Notes under the pieces: generated by a model
Database searches by the model: none
Seen by the model: the letters and a program-made list of their open reading frames with translations, nothing else
Told to the model about the DNA's origin: nothing
Source: Streptomyces sp. CoH27
GTDB lineage: Bacteria; Actinomycetota; Actinomycetes; Streptomycetales; Streptomycetaceae
NCBI RefSeq assembly: GCF_020181035.1
Contig: NZ_JAIQYY010000002.1
Location: forward strand, 295,284-359,283
DNA length: 64,000 nt
Direction of reading: 5' to 3'
Part shown: piece after piece, positions 24,020 through 33,245 of the stretch
How the letters are laid out: each line of letters starts with the position of its first letter
Position numbering within the stretch: position 1 is the first letter of the stretch
Program-made: the position numbers and the translations under genes

Positions 24020-24801
24020 GCTTGAGCCTTTCCTGCCAGGACCACCTCGACACCGGCCTCCTCCAGGGCGGCCCGGGTCGCCGGGTCCACCGGCGCGTTG
24101 GTCACCACCATGTCCAGGTCCTCGGGACCACAGACCTTCGCCATGCCCGTACCCGGGAACTTCGCCGAGTCGGCAAGCAGCACGGCCTTGTCGCTCGCCT
24201 TGATCATGGCGCGCTTGACGGGCACCTCCACGACCGTCGTGTCCATCACCTGTCCGCCCGGGCGCACCCCGCTGGTGCCGAGGAAGAGCCAGTCGGCGTG
24301 CAGCTGCCGCAGGTTGTCCTCCGTGAGGAAGCCGACCAGGGAGCGATACTCGCGCCGGACCATGCCGCCGAGCAGCACCAGCTCGATGCCCTCGTCGTCG
24401 GCCAGTTCCTCGTACACCACCAGGTTGCTGGTGATGACGGTGAGGCGGCGGCCGTGCAGCTGGCGGGCGAGCCGGAAGGCGGTGGTGCCGATGTCGAGCA
24501 GCACCGACTGGCCGTCCTCGACCATCGCCGCGGCGCACGCGGCCAGCGCGTCCTTCTCGGCCACGCGCACCTCGGCGACCTCGGCGAAGGGCTGGTCGCC
24601 CTCCTCGACGACGGCGCCGCCGTGGACACGTGTGAGCAGCCCGTCCTCCTCCAGCTTGACCAGATCGCGTCTGATCGTGGCGGGGCTCACCCCCAGCCGC
24701 TCGGAGAGGTCGGTCACAGCTGCGGGGCCGCCGGAGCGCAGGGCCCGCAGGATGAGTTGGTGTCGTCGTTCTGCCAGCACGCCACGAACACTACTCGTCA
24801 T
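24016..24801 (-). CDS. DeoR-family transcriptional repressor
   Basis: The 261-residue protein has an N-terminal DeoR helix-turn-helix (RRHQLILRAL; LGVSPATIRRDLVKLEEDGLLTRVHGGAV) and a C-terminal sugar-phosphate-binding domain (LDIGTTAFRLARQL; VLLADSAKF). Family members release DNA when bound to a phosphorylated intermediate. The ATG at 24801 was chosen over an in-frame TTG at 24807. No good ribosome site is seen, so translation may start near the transcript's end. It is the first gene of the leftward operon and diverges from the kinase-led operon, so it is the natural regulator of both. Confidence 0.93.
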   Translation of the reverse strand: MTSSVRGVLAERRHQLILRALRSGGPAAVTDLSERLGVSPATIRRDLVKLEEDGLLTRVHGGAVVEEGDQPFAEVAEVRVAEKDALAACAAAMVEDGQSVLLDIGTTAFRLARQLHGRRLTVITSNLVVYEELADDEGIELVLLGGMVRREYRSLVGFLTEDNLRQLHADWLFLGTSGVRPGGQVMDTTVVEVPVKRAMIKASDKAVLLADSAKFPGTGMAKVCGPEDLDMVVTNAPVDPATRAALEEAGVEVVLAGKAQA

Positions 24802-24908
24802 CTTCAATCAAATCTATGCTCACTTCTGCTCGGGTATTGACCAATCTCGCAGAGCAGCGCACGATTCCGGTCATCGAAAATGACGAGTTTTGACGAGAGG
24901 CTGTGCGC
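24802..24908. promoter_or_regulatory. Divergent control region of the glycoside cluster
   Basis: This 107-bp AT-richer gap lies between DeoR and the kinase. It contains repeated TGACGAG at 24881-24887 and again GACGAG at 24892-24897, separated by TTTT. TCAAT/ATTGA and TCAT/ATGA inverted pairs are also present. Tandem short repeats are common at DeoR operators, but an exact site cannot be fixed. Confidence 0.45.
24895..24900 (+). promoter_or_regulatory. Ribosome site fixing the kinase start
   Basis: GAGAGG is 8 nt before the GTG at 24909 and only 2 nt before the GTG at 24903, so the downstream GTG is the better start. Confidence 0.6.
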
Positions 24909-25961
24909 GTGGACGACGACAGGCCCGATGTGCTGCTGACCGGGCTGCTCTTCTACGACCTCGTCCTCACGGGGCTCCGGAAGCCGCCGACGCCGGGCGA
25001 GGAGATCTGGACGGCCGGCATGGGCTGCGGCCCGGGCGGCATCGCCAACCTCGCCGTGGCCGCGTCCCGGTTCGGCCTGCGCACCTCGCTGGCCACGGTC
25101 TTCGGCGACGACTTCTACGGCGCGTACTGCCGTGGCGTCCTCGACGAGCAGGAAGGCGTCGACCTCTCGCTCTCCCGTGTCGCGGACGACTGGCCCACCC
25201 CCGTCACCGTCTCGCTCGCCTCCGGCCACGACCGGGCCCTCGTGACCCACGGCCAGGAACCCCCGTACTCGCAGGACACACTCATGGGCGACCCGCCCGA
25301 GGCGCGCACGGCCCTCGTGCATATCGAGGCCGAACCGCGCGAGTGGCTCGCCAAGGCCGCCGCGAACGGCACCCGGATCTACGCCGACGTCGGCTGGGAC
25401 CCGGCCCAGGAGTGGTCCTCGGACCTGCTCGACCAGCTCGCCCTGTGCCACGCCTTCCTCCCCAACGAGACCGAGGCGATGGCCTACACCCGCACCGACA
25501 GCGCGACGGCGGCCCTCGGCACGCTCGCCGAGCTGGTGCCGGTGGCGGTGGTCACGCGGGGCGGCGACGGCGCGATGGCCGTCGACCAGACGACCGGCGA
25601 GTACGCGGAGGTCCCGGCCCTGGCCGTCGATGTCCTGGACCCGACGGGCGCCGGGGACGTCTTCGGCGCGAGCTTCGTCGCGGCCTCGCTCGGCGGCTGG
25701 CCGCTGGCGCAGCGGCTGCGGTTCGCGGTCCTGGCCGCGGGCCTGTCCGTCCGGCATCACGGCGGGGCGCTCGCGGCTCCGGGCTGGTACGGCGTCGACC
25801 GCTGGTGGCGCTCGCTGACGGACCCGGAACTGCGCCGCGCGTACGGCTTCCTGGCCGACCGCATCCCGGCCGACGTCGGCCCGCCCGTGCGCCACGCCCC
25901 CGTCACCCCGCCGGCCCCTCACCCGACCGTCGGCCCGCACGCCCGCGAACGGCGGCCCTGA
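24909..25961 (+). CDS. PfkB-family carbohydrate kinase
   Basis: The 350-residue protein is a ribokinase-like sugar kinase. The N-terminal glycine-rich substrate motif is GCGPGGIANLAVAASRFG. The C-terminal signature is DPTGAGDVFGASF, whose GAGD supplies the anion hole and catalytic Asp. It phosphorylates a sugar, or a nucleoside or sugar phosphate; the exact acceptor is not predictable. It is the first gene of the rightward operon and may make the phosphorylated inducer for the DeoR repressor or feed phosphorylated sugar to metabolism. The C-terminal ~30 residues are a Pro/His-rich tail. Confidence 0.92.
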   Translation: MDDDRPDVLLTGLLFYDLVLTGLRKPPTPGEEIWTAGMGCGPGGIANLAVAASRFGLRTSLATVFGDDFYGAYCRGVLDEQEGVDLSLSRVADDWPTPVTVSLASGHDRALVTHGQEPPYSQDTLMGDPPEARTALVHIEAEPREWLAKAAANGTRIYADVGWDPAQEWSSDLLDQLALCHAFLPNETEAMAYTRTDSATAALGTLAELVPVAVVTRGGDGAMAVDQTTGEYAEVPALAVDVLDPTGAGDVFGASFVAASLGGWPLAQRLRFAVLAAGLSVRHHGGALAAPGWYGVDRWWRSLTDPELRRAYGFLADRIPADVGPPVRHAPVTPPAPHPTVGPHARERRP

Positions 25962-26008
25962 CCCTCGAACCCCCTCTCCACGTCGAACAGGAACAACAGG
26001 AGTGACCC

Positions 26009-27286
26009 GTGGACCTTTCTCGTAGAGGCTTCCTCCAGGCCGCCGCGCTCACCGCGGCCGCCTCCGGTCTGACCGTCGCGTGCGGCGGCGGCTCGGGCTC
26101 GGGCGGCACCAAGAACGGCAAGAACCTCACCCTGTGGTACTGGGGTGGCGCGCTCAGCGACAAGGTGGTCGCGGAGGCCAAGTCACACTTCGGCAGCGGG
26201 GTCGGGCTGACCGTCGCCTCCATCGGCGGCGACTTCAAGCAGAAGCTCACCACCACCCTCGCGGCGGGCAGCTCCGTGCCCGACATCACCGGCATCAAGG
26301 GCGAGGACATGGCGTCCTTCCTGCCCAACGCCGCCCGCTTCCTCGACCTGAACGACCTGGGCTTCAAGACGCTCTCGTCCCAGTACCTGGGGTGGAAGAC
26401 CAAGCTCGCCCAGACCTCCGACGGCAAGCAGATCGGTTTCCCGATCGACATCGGTCCCACCGCGCTCTTCTACCGCGCGGACCAGTTCGAGAAGGCCGGG
26501 CTGCCCACCGACCCCGGCAAGGTCGCCGCGGCGGCCAAGACCTGGGACGACTACTTCGCGCTCGGCACCGAGCTGACGAAGAAGGCGCCCGGCACCTACC
26601 TCGTCAACAACATCGGCTCGGTGTTCACCATGGCCGTCGGCCAGGGCACCAAGCGGTTCATCGACAAGAACAACCACTTCATCGGCGACCAGGACCACAT
26701 ACGCGCCGCGTGGACCACGGCGATCCGCCCCTACACGCTCGGCATCGACGCCAAGATCAACGACAACAGCTGGAACGCCGCCATCGGCAAGAGCCTGACC
26801 ACCGAACTCGGCGCGGCCTGGCACGCGCTGGACATCGAGCAGGCGGCTCCGGGCACCAAGGGCCAGTGGCGGGTGTGCGCGATGCCCGGAGGACCGGCCA
26901 ACCAGGGCGGCTCCTACCTGGCTCTGCCCCGGCAGTGCCGCAACCCCGAAGAAGCCTTCAAGATCATCAGCTGGATCCTCAGCCCGGCCAACGACGCCCG
27001 CGGCTTCACCGACGCCGCCATCTTCCCCGCCGCCCCGGCCGCCTACTCGATGCCGGCCATGACGGGCCCCGACGCCTTCTTCGGCGGGCAGAAGATCATC
27101 GAGGTCTTCGGCCCGGCCGCCCAGGCCGTTCCGGACAGCTACGAGGCGCCCGCCGACGCCGCCGTCATGGCCCCCTACATGACGGAACTGACCAACGTCG
27201 AGGCCAAGGGCAAGAAGCCCGACGACGCCTGGAAGGACGCCGTCAGCCAGGCCAGGCAGATCGCCCAGCGCCAGGGGGTGAGCTGA
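26009..27286 (+). CDS. ABC sugar-transporter substrate-binding lipoprotein
   Basis: The 425-residue protein has a twin-arginine start (LSRRGFLQAAAL) and a lipobox-like end LTVACGG, placing a lipidated Cys near residue 25. The mature part is a cluster-B family 1 extracellular sugar-binding protein (LTLWYWGGALSDKVV near its start). It captures an oligosaccharide outside the membrane for the two permeases that follow. The GTG start has AGGAG upstream. The kinase gene ends 47 bp before it and a permease gene starts one base after its stop. No ATP-binding subunit is encoded here, so a shared MsiK-like ATPase is likely. Confidence 0.95.
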   Translation: MDLSRRGFLQAAALTAAASGLTVACGGGSGSGGTKNGKNLTLWYWGGALSDKVVAEAKSHFGSGVGLTVASIGGDFKQKLTTTLAAGSSVPDITGIKGEDMASFLPNAARFLDLNDLGFKTLSSQYLGWKTKLAQTSDGKQIGFPIDIGPTALFYRADQFEKAGLPTDPGKVAAAAKTWDDYFALGTELTKKAPGTYLVNNIGSVFTMAVGQGTKRFIDKNNHFIGDQDHIRAAWTTAIRPYTLGIDAKINDNSWNAAIGKSLTTELGAAWHALDIEQAAPGTKGQWRVCAMPGGPANQGGSYLALPRQCRNPEEAFKIISWILSPANDARGFTDAAIFPAAPAAYSMPAMTGPDAFFGGQKIIEVFGPAAQAVPDSYEAPADAAVMAPYMTELTNVEAKGKKPDDAWKDAVSQARQIAQRQGVS

Positions 27287-27287
27287 G

Positions 27288-28295
27288 GTGACGTCACCTC
27301 CGGTCACCGGTTCCGCCGAGCTGCCCGGGCGCCTCGGCGGGTCGGGCCCGGCCCGCTTCCGCCCGCGGCGCACGCCGCCGGCGGGCAGCGTGCCGCCCAG
27401 GCGTCGCGGACTCCTGTCGTACTGGCGGCAGTACCTGGCGATCTCGCCCTTCTATCTGGTCTTCCTCGCCTTCTCGTTCTTCCCTGTCTTCTATTCGCTG
27501 TATCTGGCCTTCCAGCACTGGGACGGCCTGGGCACCATGCGGTTCGTGGGCCTGCAGCAGTTCCGGTTCCTGTGGAAGGACCCGGTCTTCTGGCTGTCGG
27601 TCCGCAACACCCTGGTGATCTGGGTCCTGTCCACCGTTCCCACCCTGTTCGGCGCCCTGGTGCTGGCGACGCTGCTGCACTCGGTGCGCCGCTTCAAGGG
27701 CTTCTACCGCATCGCCCTCTACGTGCCGAACGTCACCTCGATCGTCGCCGTGTCGATCTTCTTCGGCGCGGTGTTCAGCGACAACTTCGGCCTGGTCAAC
27801 GCGATCCTCGGCATGGTCGGCATCTCGCCCGTGCCGTGGCTGAGCAATCCGTGGCTGATCAAACTGGTCATCGCGCTGCTGATGACCTGGATGTGGACCG
27901 GCTACAACATGATCATCTATCTGGCCGGCCTCCAGGCCATCCCCGCGCAGATCTACGAGGCGGCGAAGCTGGACGGCGCCGGGCCCGTGCGTACCTTCTT
28001 CCAGATCACCCTGCCGGTCATGCGGCCCATCATCCTGTTCACCGTCGTCATCTCGACCATCAACGGTCTGCAGAGCTTCAGCGAACCGCAGGTCCTGTTC
28101 GCCAGCAACGCCGCCAACGCGAACCTCGGCGGCCCCGGCCAGGCCGGCCTGACCACGCTGCTGTACTTCTACCAGTCGGCCTTACTCAACAACGACTACG
28201 GCTACGGCGCGGCCATCGTGTGGGCCTTCTTCGTACTGATCATGGTGCTGGTCGTCGTCAACTGGCGCATCGTGCAGCGCGGGAGGAAGTCATGA
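27288..28295 (+). CDS. ABC sugar permease, MalF/UgpA type
   Basis: The 335-residue protein has a basic, Pro-rich N-terminus and six transmembrane helices beginning near residue 50 (YLAISPFYLVFLAFSFF). The EAA loop is seen as EAAKLDGAGPVRTFFQITLP, the contact site for an ABC ATPase. It forms the channel with the next gene's product. The start GTG is one base after the binding-protein stop and the stop overlaps the next ATG, so translation is coupled. Confidence 0.95.
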   Translation: MTSPPVTGSAELPGRLGGSGPARFRPRRTPPAGSVPPRRRGLLSYWRQYLAISPFYLVFLAFSFFPVFYSLYLAFQHWDGLGTMRFVGLQQFRFLWKDPVFWLSVRNTLVIWVLSTVPTLFGALVLATLLHSVRRFKGFYRIALYVPNVTSIVAVSIFFGAVFSDNFGLVNAILGMVGISPVPWLSNPWLIKLVIALLMTWMWTGYNMIIYLAGLQAIPAQIYEAAKLDGAGPVRTFFQITLPVMRPIILFTVVISTINGLQSFSEPQVLFASNAANANLGGPGQAGLTTLLYFYQSALLNNDYGYGAAIVWAFFVLIMVLVVVNWRIVQRGRKS

Positions 28296-29140
28296 CCGCG
28301 ACGGACACGAGGCGGTCCCGGCGCCCCAGGGGCCTGACCGCGCACATCGTCCTGATCCTGGCCGTCCTGATCTCCGTCTTCCCGTTCGTGTGGACGATCG
28401 TCATGGCGACCAACACCACCCAGGACATCTACAAGAGCCCGCCGAAGATGACCCCCGGTTCGCACCTGCTGGAGAACATCCGGCATGTGCTCGACACCAT
28501 CGACTTCTTCGGATCCATGCTCAACACGGTCGTCGTCGCGTGCGTGACCACCGTCCTGGTCCTGTTCGTCGACTCCCTGGCGGCCTTCACCTTCGCCAAG
28601 TTCGACTTTCCCGGACGCCGGGTGCTGTTCGCCACGCTGCTGGGGTTCATGATGCTGCCGCTCCAGCTGGCCGTCCTTCCGCAGTTCATCCTGATGTCCC
28701 ACCTCGGCTGGGTCGGCACGCTCCAGGCACTGATCCCGCCCGCCCTCGCCAACGCCTTCGGTATCTTCTGGCTGCACCAGTACATCGAGAACGGCGTGCC
28801 GGACGAACTCCTCGACGCTGCGCGCATCGACGGCGCCGGGTTCTTCCGCCAGTACTGGAACATCGTGCTGCCGATGATCAGGCCCGCGCTGTCCTTCCTC
28901 GCCATCTACGCCTTCGTCGGCGCCTGGAACGACTACATCTGGCCGCTCGTCGTGCTCACCGACCCGGGCCACCTCACCCTCCAGGTGGCGCTCGCCCAGC
29001 TCCACGTCGGCCACACCACCGACTACAGCATGGTCATGGCCGGCGTGCTCATGGCATCCGTCCCGCTGGTGATCGTCTTCACGATCTTCGCTCGCGGCTT
29101 CATCGCGGGGGCCACGGAGGGAGCGGTGCAGGGCAGCTGA
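28292..29140 (+). CDS. ABC sugar permease, MalG/UgpE type
   Basis: The 282-residue protein has six transmembrane helices and the EAA-type loop DAARIDGAGFFRQYWNIVLP. It pairs with the MalF-like permease upstream, and its ATG overlaps that stop as ATGA after GGGAGGAAG. The set lacks its own ATPase, as is common for Streptomyces sugar importers. It is followed by a 74-bp gap before the phosphodiesterase gene. Confidence 0.95.
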   Translation: MTATDTRRSRRPRGLTAHIVLILAVLISVFPFVWTIVMATNTTQDIYKSPPKMTPGSHLLENIRHVLDTIDFFGSMLNTVVVACVTTVLVLFVDSLAAFTFAKFDFPGRRVLFATLLGFMMLPLQLAVLPQFILMSHLGWVGTLQALIPPALANAFGIFWLHQYIENGVPDELLDAARIDGAGFFRQYWNIVLPMIRPALSFLAIYAFVGAWNDYIWPLVVLTDPGHLTLQVALAQLHVGHTTDYSMVMAGVLMASVPLVIVFTIFARGFIAGATEGAVQGS

Positions 29141-29214
29141 TCCGGCGTGCGGTGGGGGCGGGGCGGGGCGGTCAGGGCCTGTCCGGAGAACGCGAGAGAC
29201 GAGAGGGGAACGTG

Positions 29215-30270
29215 GTGACGGACGTCGAGGCCGGGGGAGGGCGGGCGCCGAGTGAGCGTGCGCGGGAGAGGACGGGACCTTCCGCGCGGCTGCCGTTCCC
29301 CCGTCACAGTGCCGCTGCCCCCGGAGGGGACGGCACCACGCACGGCAGGGTGCTCGTGGTCGGCATGGACGGGCTGCGCTACGACCGGCTGCCCCTCCCC
29401 CAGCCTCCGGCCGGGGGGACCCCCGTCTCGCTTCGCTCACCGTCCCACGCACCCGTGCTGCACGGCCTGATGGCCGCCGGCGCCCACGGCACCAGCCTGC
29501 TGCCGTACGGCGAGGCGGACGGACAGGCCGAGGGCGGGCCGTCGACCAGCATGGCCTACACCGACTCCGGGCCCGGCTGGTCGAGCGTGCTGACCGGGGT
29601 GTGGCCCGATCGGCACGGGGTGACCGGCAACGACTTCACCGGCGCCGACTACGCCCGCTACCCCGACTTCCTCAGCCGTGCCCGCACCGCCCGCCCCGGT
29701 CTGCGCACCGCGGCCGCGGTGTCCTGGCCGGAGCTGGTCCGCCGCGGCACCCTCGGCACCGCCATCGGCCACCGGGTGCACTACGACGGCGAGTCCGACG
29801 GCTACGAGACCGCGGACCGCCTGGTCGCCCGCACCGCCGAACGCTGGCTCACCGAGGAGGACCCGGACGCCGTGTTCGTGTACTTCGGCGCCACCGACGA
29901 GGCCGGCCACGCCACGGGCCCCCTCTCCCCCGCCTACGACGACGCCCTCTTGACCCAGGACACCCACCTCGGGCGGCTGCTGGCAGCGATCGCCGCGCGC
30001 GCCGACGAGCACTGGACCGTGCTGGTCACCACCGACCACGGCCACCTCGACTCCGGCGGCCATGGCGGCGACACCCGTGCCGAACGAGAAGTCTTCGTGA
30101 TCCTCGCCGAGCCTGGCGGCGCCAGCTCCACCCGACTCGACACACCCCGCCTCGTCGACATCGCCCCCACCGTCCTGGACCGTCTCGGCATCCCCGTCGA
30201 CCCCGCCTGGGGCCTGCGGGGCCGCCCCCTGCCCCGGCCCACCCCACCACCGACTCCGGAATGGTCATGA
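29215..30270 (+). CDS. Type I phosphodiesterase/nucleotide pyrophosphatase-like enzyme
   Basis: The 351-residue product is of the alkaline-phosphatase superfamily. GMDGLRYD carries the first metal-binding Asp. GPGWSSVLTGVWPDRHGV holds the Ser/Thr nucleophile region, FGATDEAGHATGP and TTDHGHLDSGGHGG hold further metal ligands. It lacks a signal peptide and so should be cytosolic, cleaving phosphodiester or sulfate esters on imported material. The GTG at 29215 was preferred over the one at 29212 for spacing to GAGAGGGG. Between the first motif and HAPVLHGLMAAG sits a ~20-residue Pro/Ser-rich insert made by a palindromic repeat. The stop overlaps the GH2 start as ATGA. Confidence 0.88.
   Translation: MTDVEAGGGRAPSERARERTGPSARLPFPRHSAAAPGGDGTTHGRVLVVGMDGLRYDRLPLPQPPAGGTPVSLRSPSHAPVLHGLMAAGAHGTSLLPYGEADGQAEGGPSTSMAYTDSGPGWSSVLTGVWPDRHGVTGNDFTGADYARYPDFLSRARTARPGLRTAAAVSWPELVRRGTLGTAIGHRVHYDGESDGYETADRLVARTAERWLTEEDPDAVFVYFGATDEAGHATGPLSPAYDDALLTQDTHLGRLLAAIAARADEHWTVLVTTDHGHLDSGGHGGDTRAEREVFVILAEPGGASSTRLDTPRLVDIAPTVLDRLGIPVDPAWGLRGRPLPRPTPPPTPEWS
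29391..29440. repeat. REP-like palindromic insertion inside a gene
   Basis: CCCCCAGCC (29397-29405) and GGCCGGGGG (29409-29417) form a near-perfect hairpin, followed by CCCCCGTCTCGCTTCGCTCA. From memory, this resembles a dispersed intergenic repeat common in Streptomyces. Here it is in frame and encodes roughly PLPQPPAGGTPVSLRSPS. Confidence 0.6.
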
Positions 30271-33200
30271 CCGACGCACTGCCCGCCGATCCCCTGATCT
30301 CGCTGCGCCCCTGGGAGGCCCCCGAGGTGACCTCCTGGGGGCGCCTCCCCATGAACGCCGTCGACCGGCGGTCCGGCGCCCTCTCCCTGGACGGCGACTG
30401 GCAGTTCCAGCTGCTTCCCGCTCCGGACGCACAGGTGTCCGATGTGTGGTCGTCGGCACATGTTCCGGGTGTCTGGACCATGCAGGACACAGACGACCGT
30501 CCGCAGTACACGAACGTCCGTATGCCGTATACAGAATTCCCTCCGCAGTCGCCCGCCGCCAACCCGACGGGCGTGTACGAGCGCGAGGTGGAGGTGCCCG
30601 GCGAGTGGACCGGGCGCCGGATCGTGCTGCAGGTCGGGGCCGCCGAGAGCGTGCTGCTCGTGCACGTGGACGGGCGGCCCGTCGGCATCTCCAAGGACTC
30701 CCACCTGGCCGCCGAGTTCGACCTCACGGATGTCGTACGTCCCGGCGAGCGGTCGGTCGTACGGCTGACCGTGGTGAAGTGGTCCGACGCCTCGCACGTC
30801 GAGGACCAGGACCAGTGGTGGCACGGGGGCGTGACGCGGTCGGTACTGCTGTATGCGACCGACCCGCTGCACCTGGCCGACGTGAGCGTTCGGGCCGGAT
30901 TCGACGGCGAGCTGCGCGTCGACTGCCGGGTGCGCGACGCGCGCGGGACACTGCCCGACGGGTGGTACGTCAGCGGTGAGCTGGAGGGCCAACTCCTCAC
31001 CCAGGACAGCGAGTTCGACCGCGTCAACGTCGAGGACGAACGCGTCTCCGACTTCCTCGGCGAGGCCCGGATCCACACCACCGTCCCGGACGTGCGCACC
31101 TGGAACGCCGAGACGCCCGAGCTGTACGGCCTCACCGTCCGCCTGCACCGCGCCGACGGGACGGTCGCCGACACCTCGCGGCACCGCATCGGTTTCCGGG
31201 ACGTCCGGATCGTCGGCCGGGACCTGCTGATCAACGGTGAGCGGGTGTTCATCCGGGGCGTCAACCGGCACGACTTCCATCCGCTGACGGGGCGGACGGT
31301 GTCGTACGAGGACATGCGCGCGGATCTCGTGCTGCTGAAGCGTTTCGGCTTCAACGCGATCCGCACCTCGCACTACCCGAACGATCCGACGCTGTACGAC
31401 CTCGCCGACGAGCTCGGCTTCTACGTCGTCGACGAGGCGGACATCGAGTCGCACGACCACGCGCATGAGATCGCCGACGACCCGCGCTATCTGAACGCCT
31501 TCGTGGACCGGGTCTCGCGGATGGTGCTGCGGGACAAGAACCATCCGTCGGTCATCGTCTGGTCGCTGGGCAACGAGTCCGACTACGGCGCCAATCACGA
31601 CGCGGCTGCCGGCTGGGTGCGGCGGCACGATCCGACGCGGCCGGTCCAGTACGAGGGCGCCGCCAAGCTCGACTGGGCGGCCACGGACGACTGCTCCGAC
31701 ATCGCCTGCCCGATGTACGCCCCGCTGGAGGACTGCGTCGCCCACGCCCTGTCGGGGCGGCAGACCAGGCCGCTCATCCAGTGCGAGTACTCCCACGCGA
31801 TGGGCAACAGCAACGGCACCCTCGCGGACCTTTGGGCGGCCATCGAGTCAACGCCAGGTCTTCAGGGCGGGTTCATCTGGGAGTTCTGGGACCACGGCAT
31901 TCTCCAGCGTGTGAACGACGGCAGACCGGTCGGGCGTGGGGGCGCCGGGCTGTATGACAACGGTGTCGCCGCGCCGGGCCACCGCTGGGCGTACGGCGGC
32001 GACTTCGGCGAGACCATCCACGACGGCGCGTTCATCGCGGACGGCGTGGTCTTCCCGGACCGCACCCCGAAGCCTGCCCTGTACGAGCACCGGGAGATCG
32101 CGGCGCCGGTGCGTATCGAGTGCTTCAAGCACGAGGGCATCGTCCTCGGCAACCACCAGCACTTCCGGGGCCTGGACTGGCTGACCGGCACCTGGGAGCT
32201 GTCCCTGGCCGACGGCCGGACGCTGACCGCACCCGCCGCACTGCCCGATCTGCGGCCCGGTGAGACGGCTGCCGTGCCGCTCCCCTTCGAGGTGCCGCGC
32301 GACGGCGGCGAGGCCTGGCTGACGCTGCGGGTGACCGTGGCCGAGGACCAGCCGTGGGCGCCGCGCGGCACCGAGGTGTGCGTGCCGCAGGTCCGGCTGC
32401 GCGGACCCGACGCGGCCGAGGACGCGCTCGTGGACCGGCCCGTCGAGGTCGACGGCGAGGGCCTGCTGGTCCATCCGCTGCTGGCGGCCGCCCCCACGCT
32501 GTCGCTGTGGCGGGCGCCCACCGACAACGACGAGCTGGGCGGCATGGCGGAGCGCTGGCGGGCGTGGGGGCTCGACTCACTCGTCCGCAAGGTCGTGTCG
32601 GTGCGCGGGGACGGCGGCCGGGTGACCGTGGACGCCGAGTACGCCGGCACGGTCGGGGTCGTCACGCACCGGCAGGTGTTCACACGGGTCGAGGGCGGCA
32701 TCCGGATCGACGAACAGGCCGAGCTGCCCGAGCAGTTCGACGACGTGGCGCGAGTCGGCACGGTCTTCGAGACGCCCCCGGGCCTCGACCTGCTGGAGTG
32801 GTTCGGGCAGGGGCCCTGGGAGTCGTATCCCGACCGGAGCGCGGGAGCGCCCGTCGGCCATCACTCGCTGCCGGTCGACGCGTTGTTCACCCCTTATCTT
32901 CGTCCGCAGGAGAGCGGCGGCCGGCACGGCGTACGGCGGTTCACGCTGTCGGCGCCGGACGCCACCGGTCTCGCGGTCGTGCTGGACGAACCGCGGCAGA
33001 TCTCCGTCACCCGGTACCGGGCCGAGGACCTGACCACCGCGGCGCACCACGACGAGCTCATGCCTCGTCCGGGCTGTGTCGTGCACATCGACGCGGCGCA
33101 CCGGGGCCTGGGCACGGCCTCGTGCGGCCCCGACACCTTCCCCTCCTACCGCATCGCCCCGGGCATCCACCGCTGGAGCTGGACCCTGCGCGTTCTGTAA
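30267..33200 (+). CDS. GH2 beta-galactosidase, LacZ-type
   Basis: The 977-residue protein has the full LacZ-like domain order: sugar-binding jelly roll, immunoglobulin-like domain, TIM barrel, and C-terminal beta domains. NRHDFHPLTGR marks the GH2 signature. WSLGNESDYG holds the acid/base Glu and CEYSHAMGNS the nucleophile Glu. There is no signal peptide. It hydrolyses beta-galactosides, or other beta-glycosides, in the cytoplasm. It is coupled to the phosphodiesterase by ATGA. Codons at about 30430-30545 are unusually AT-rich, including the decamer GTATACAGAA. Confidence 0.96.
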   Translation: MTDALPADPLISLRPWEAPEVTSWGRLPMNAVDRRSGALSLDGDWQFQLLPAPDAQVSDVWSSAHVPGVWTMQDTDDRPQYTNVRMPYTEFPPQSPAANPTGVYEREVEVPGEWTGRRIVLQVGAAESVLLVHVDGRPVGISKDSHLAAEFDLTDVVRPGERSVVRLTVVKWSDASHVEDQDQWWHGGVTRSVLLYATDPLHLADVSVRAGFDGELRVDCRVRDARGTLPDGWYVSGELEGQLLTQDSEFDRVNVEDERVSDFLGEARIHTTVPDVRTWNAETPELYGLTVRLHRADGTVADTSRHRIGFRDVRIVGRDLLINGERVFIRGVNRHDFHPLTGRTVSYEDMRADLVLLKRFGFNAIRTSHYPNDPTLYDLADELGFYVVDEADIESHDHAHEIADDPRYLNAFVDRVSRMVLRDKNHPSVIVWSLGNESDYGANHDAAAGWVRRHDPTRPVQYEGAAKLDWAATDDCSDIACPMYAPLEDCVAHALSGRQTRPLIQCEYSHAMGNSNGTLADLWAAIESTPGLQGGFIWEFWDHGILQRVNDGRPVGRGGAGLYDNGVAAPGHRWAYGGDFGETIHDGAFIADGVVFPDRTPKPALYEHREIAAPVRIECFKHEGIVLGNHQHFRGLDWLTGTWELSLADGRTLTAPAALPDLRPGETAAVPLPFEVPRDGGEAWLTLRVTVAEDQPWAPRGTEVCVPQVRLRGPDAAEDALVDRPVEVDGEGLLVHPLLAAAPTLSLWRAPTDNDELGGMAERWRAWGLDSLVRKVVSVRGDGGRVTVDAEYAGTVGVVTHRQVFTRVEGGIRIDEQAELPEQFDDVARVGTVFETPPGLDLLEWFGQGPWESYPDRSAGAPVGHHSLPVDALFTPYLRPQESGGRHGVRRFTLSAPDATGLAVVLDEPRQISVTRYRAEDLTTAAHHDELMPRPGCVVHIDAAHRGLGTASCGPDTFPSYRIAPGIHRWSWTLRVL

Positions 33201-33245
33201 CCCCCCGCCTTCCCTCCTTGTCACATCGCCTCTCACGGAGCACAC

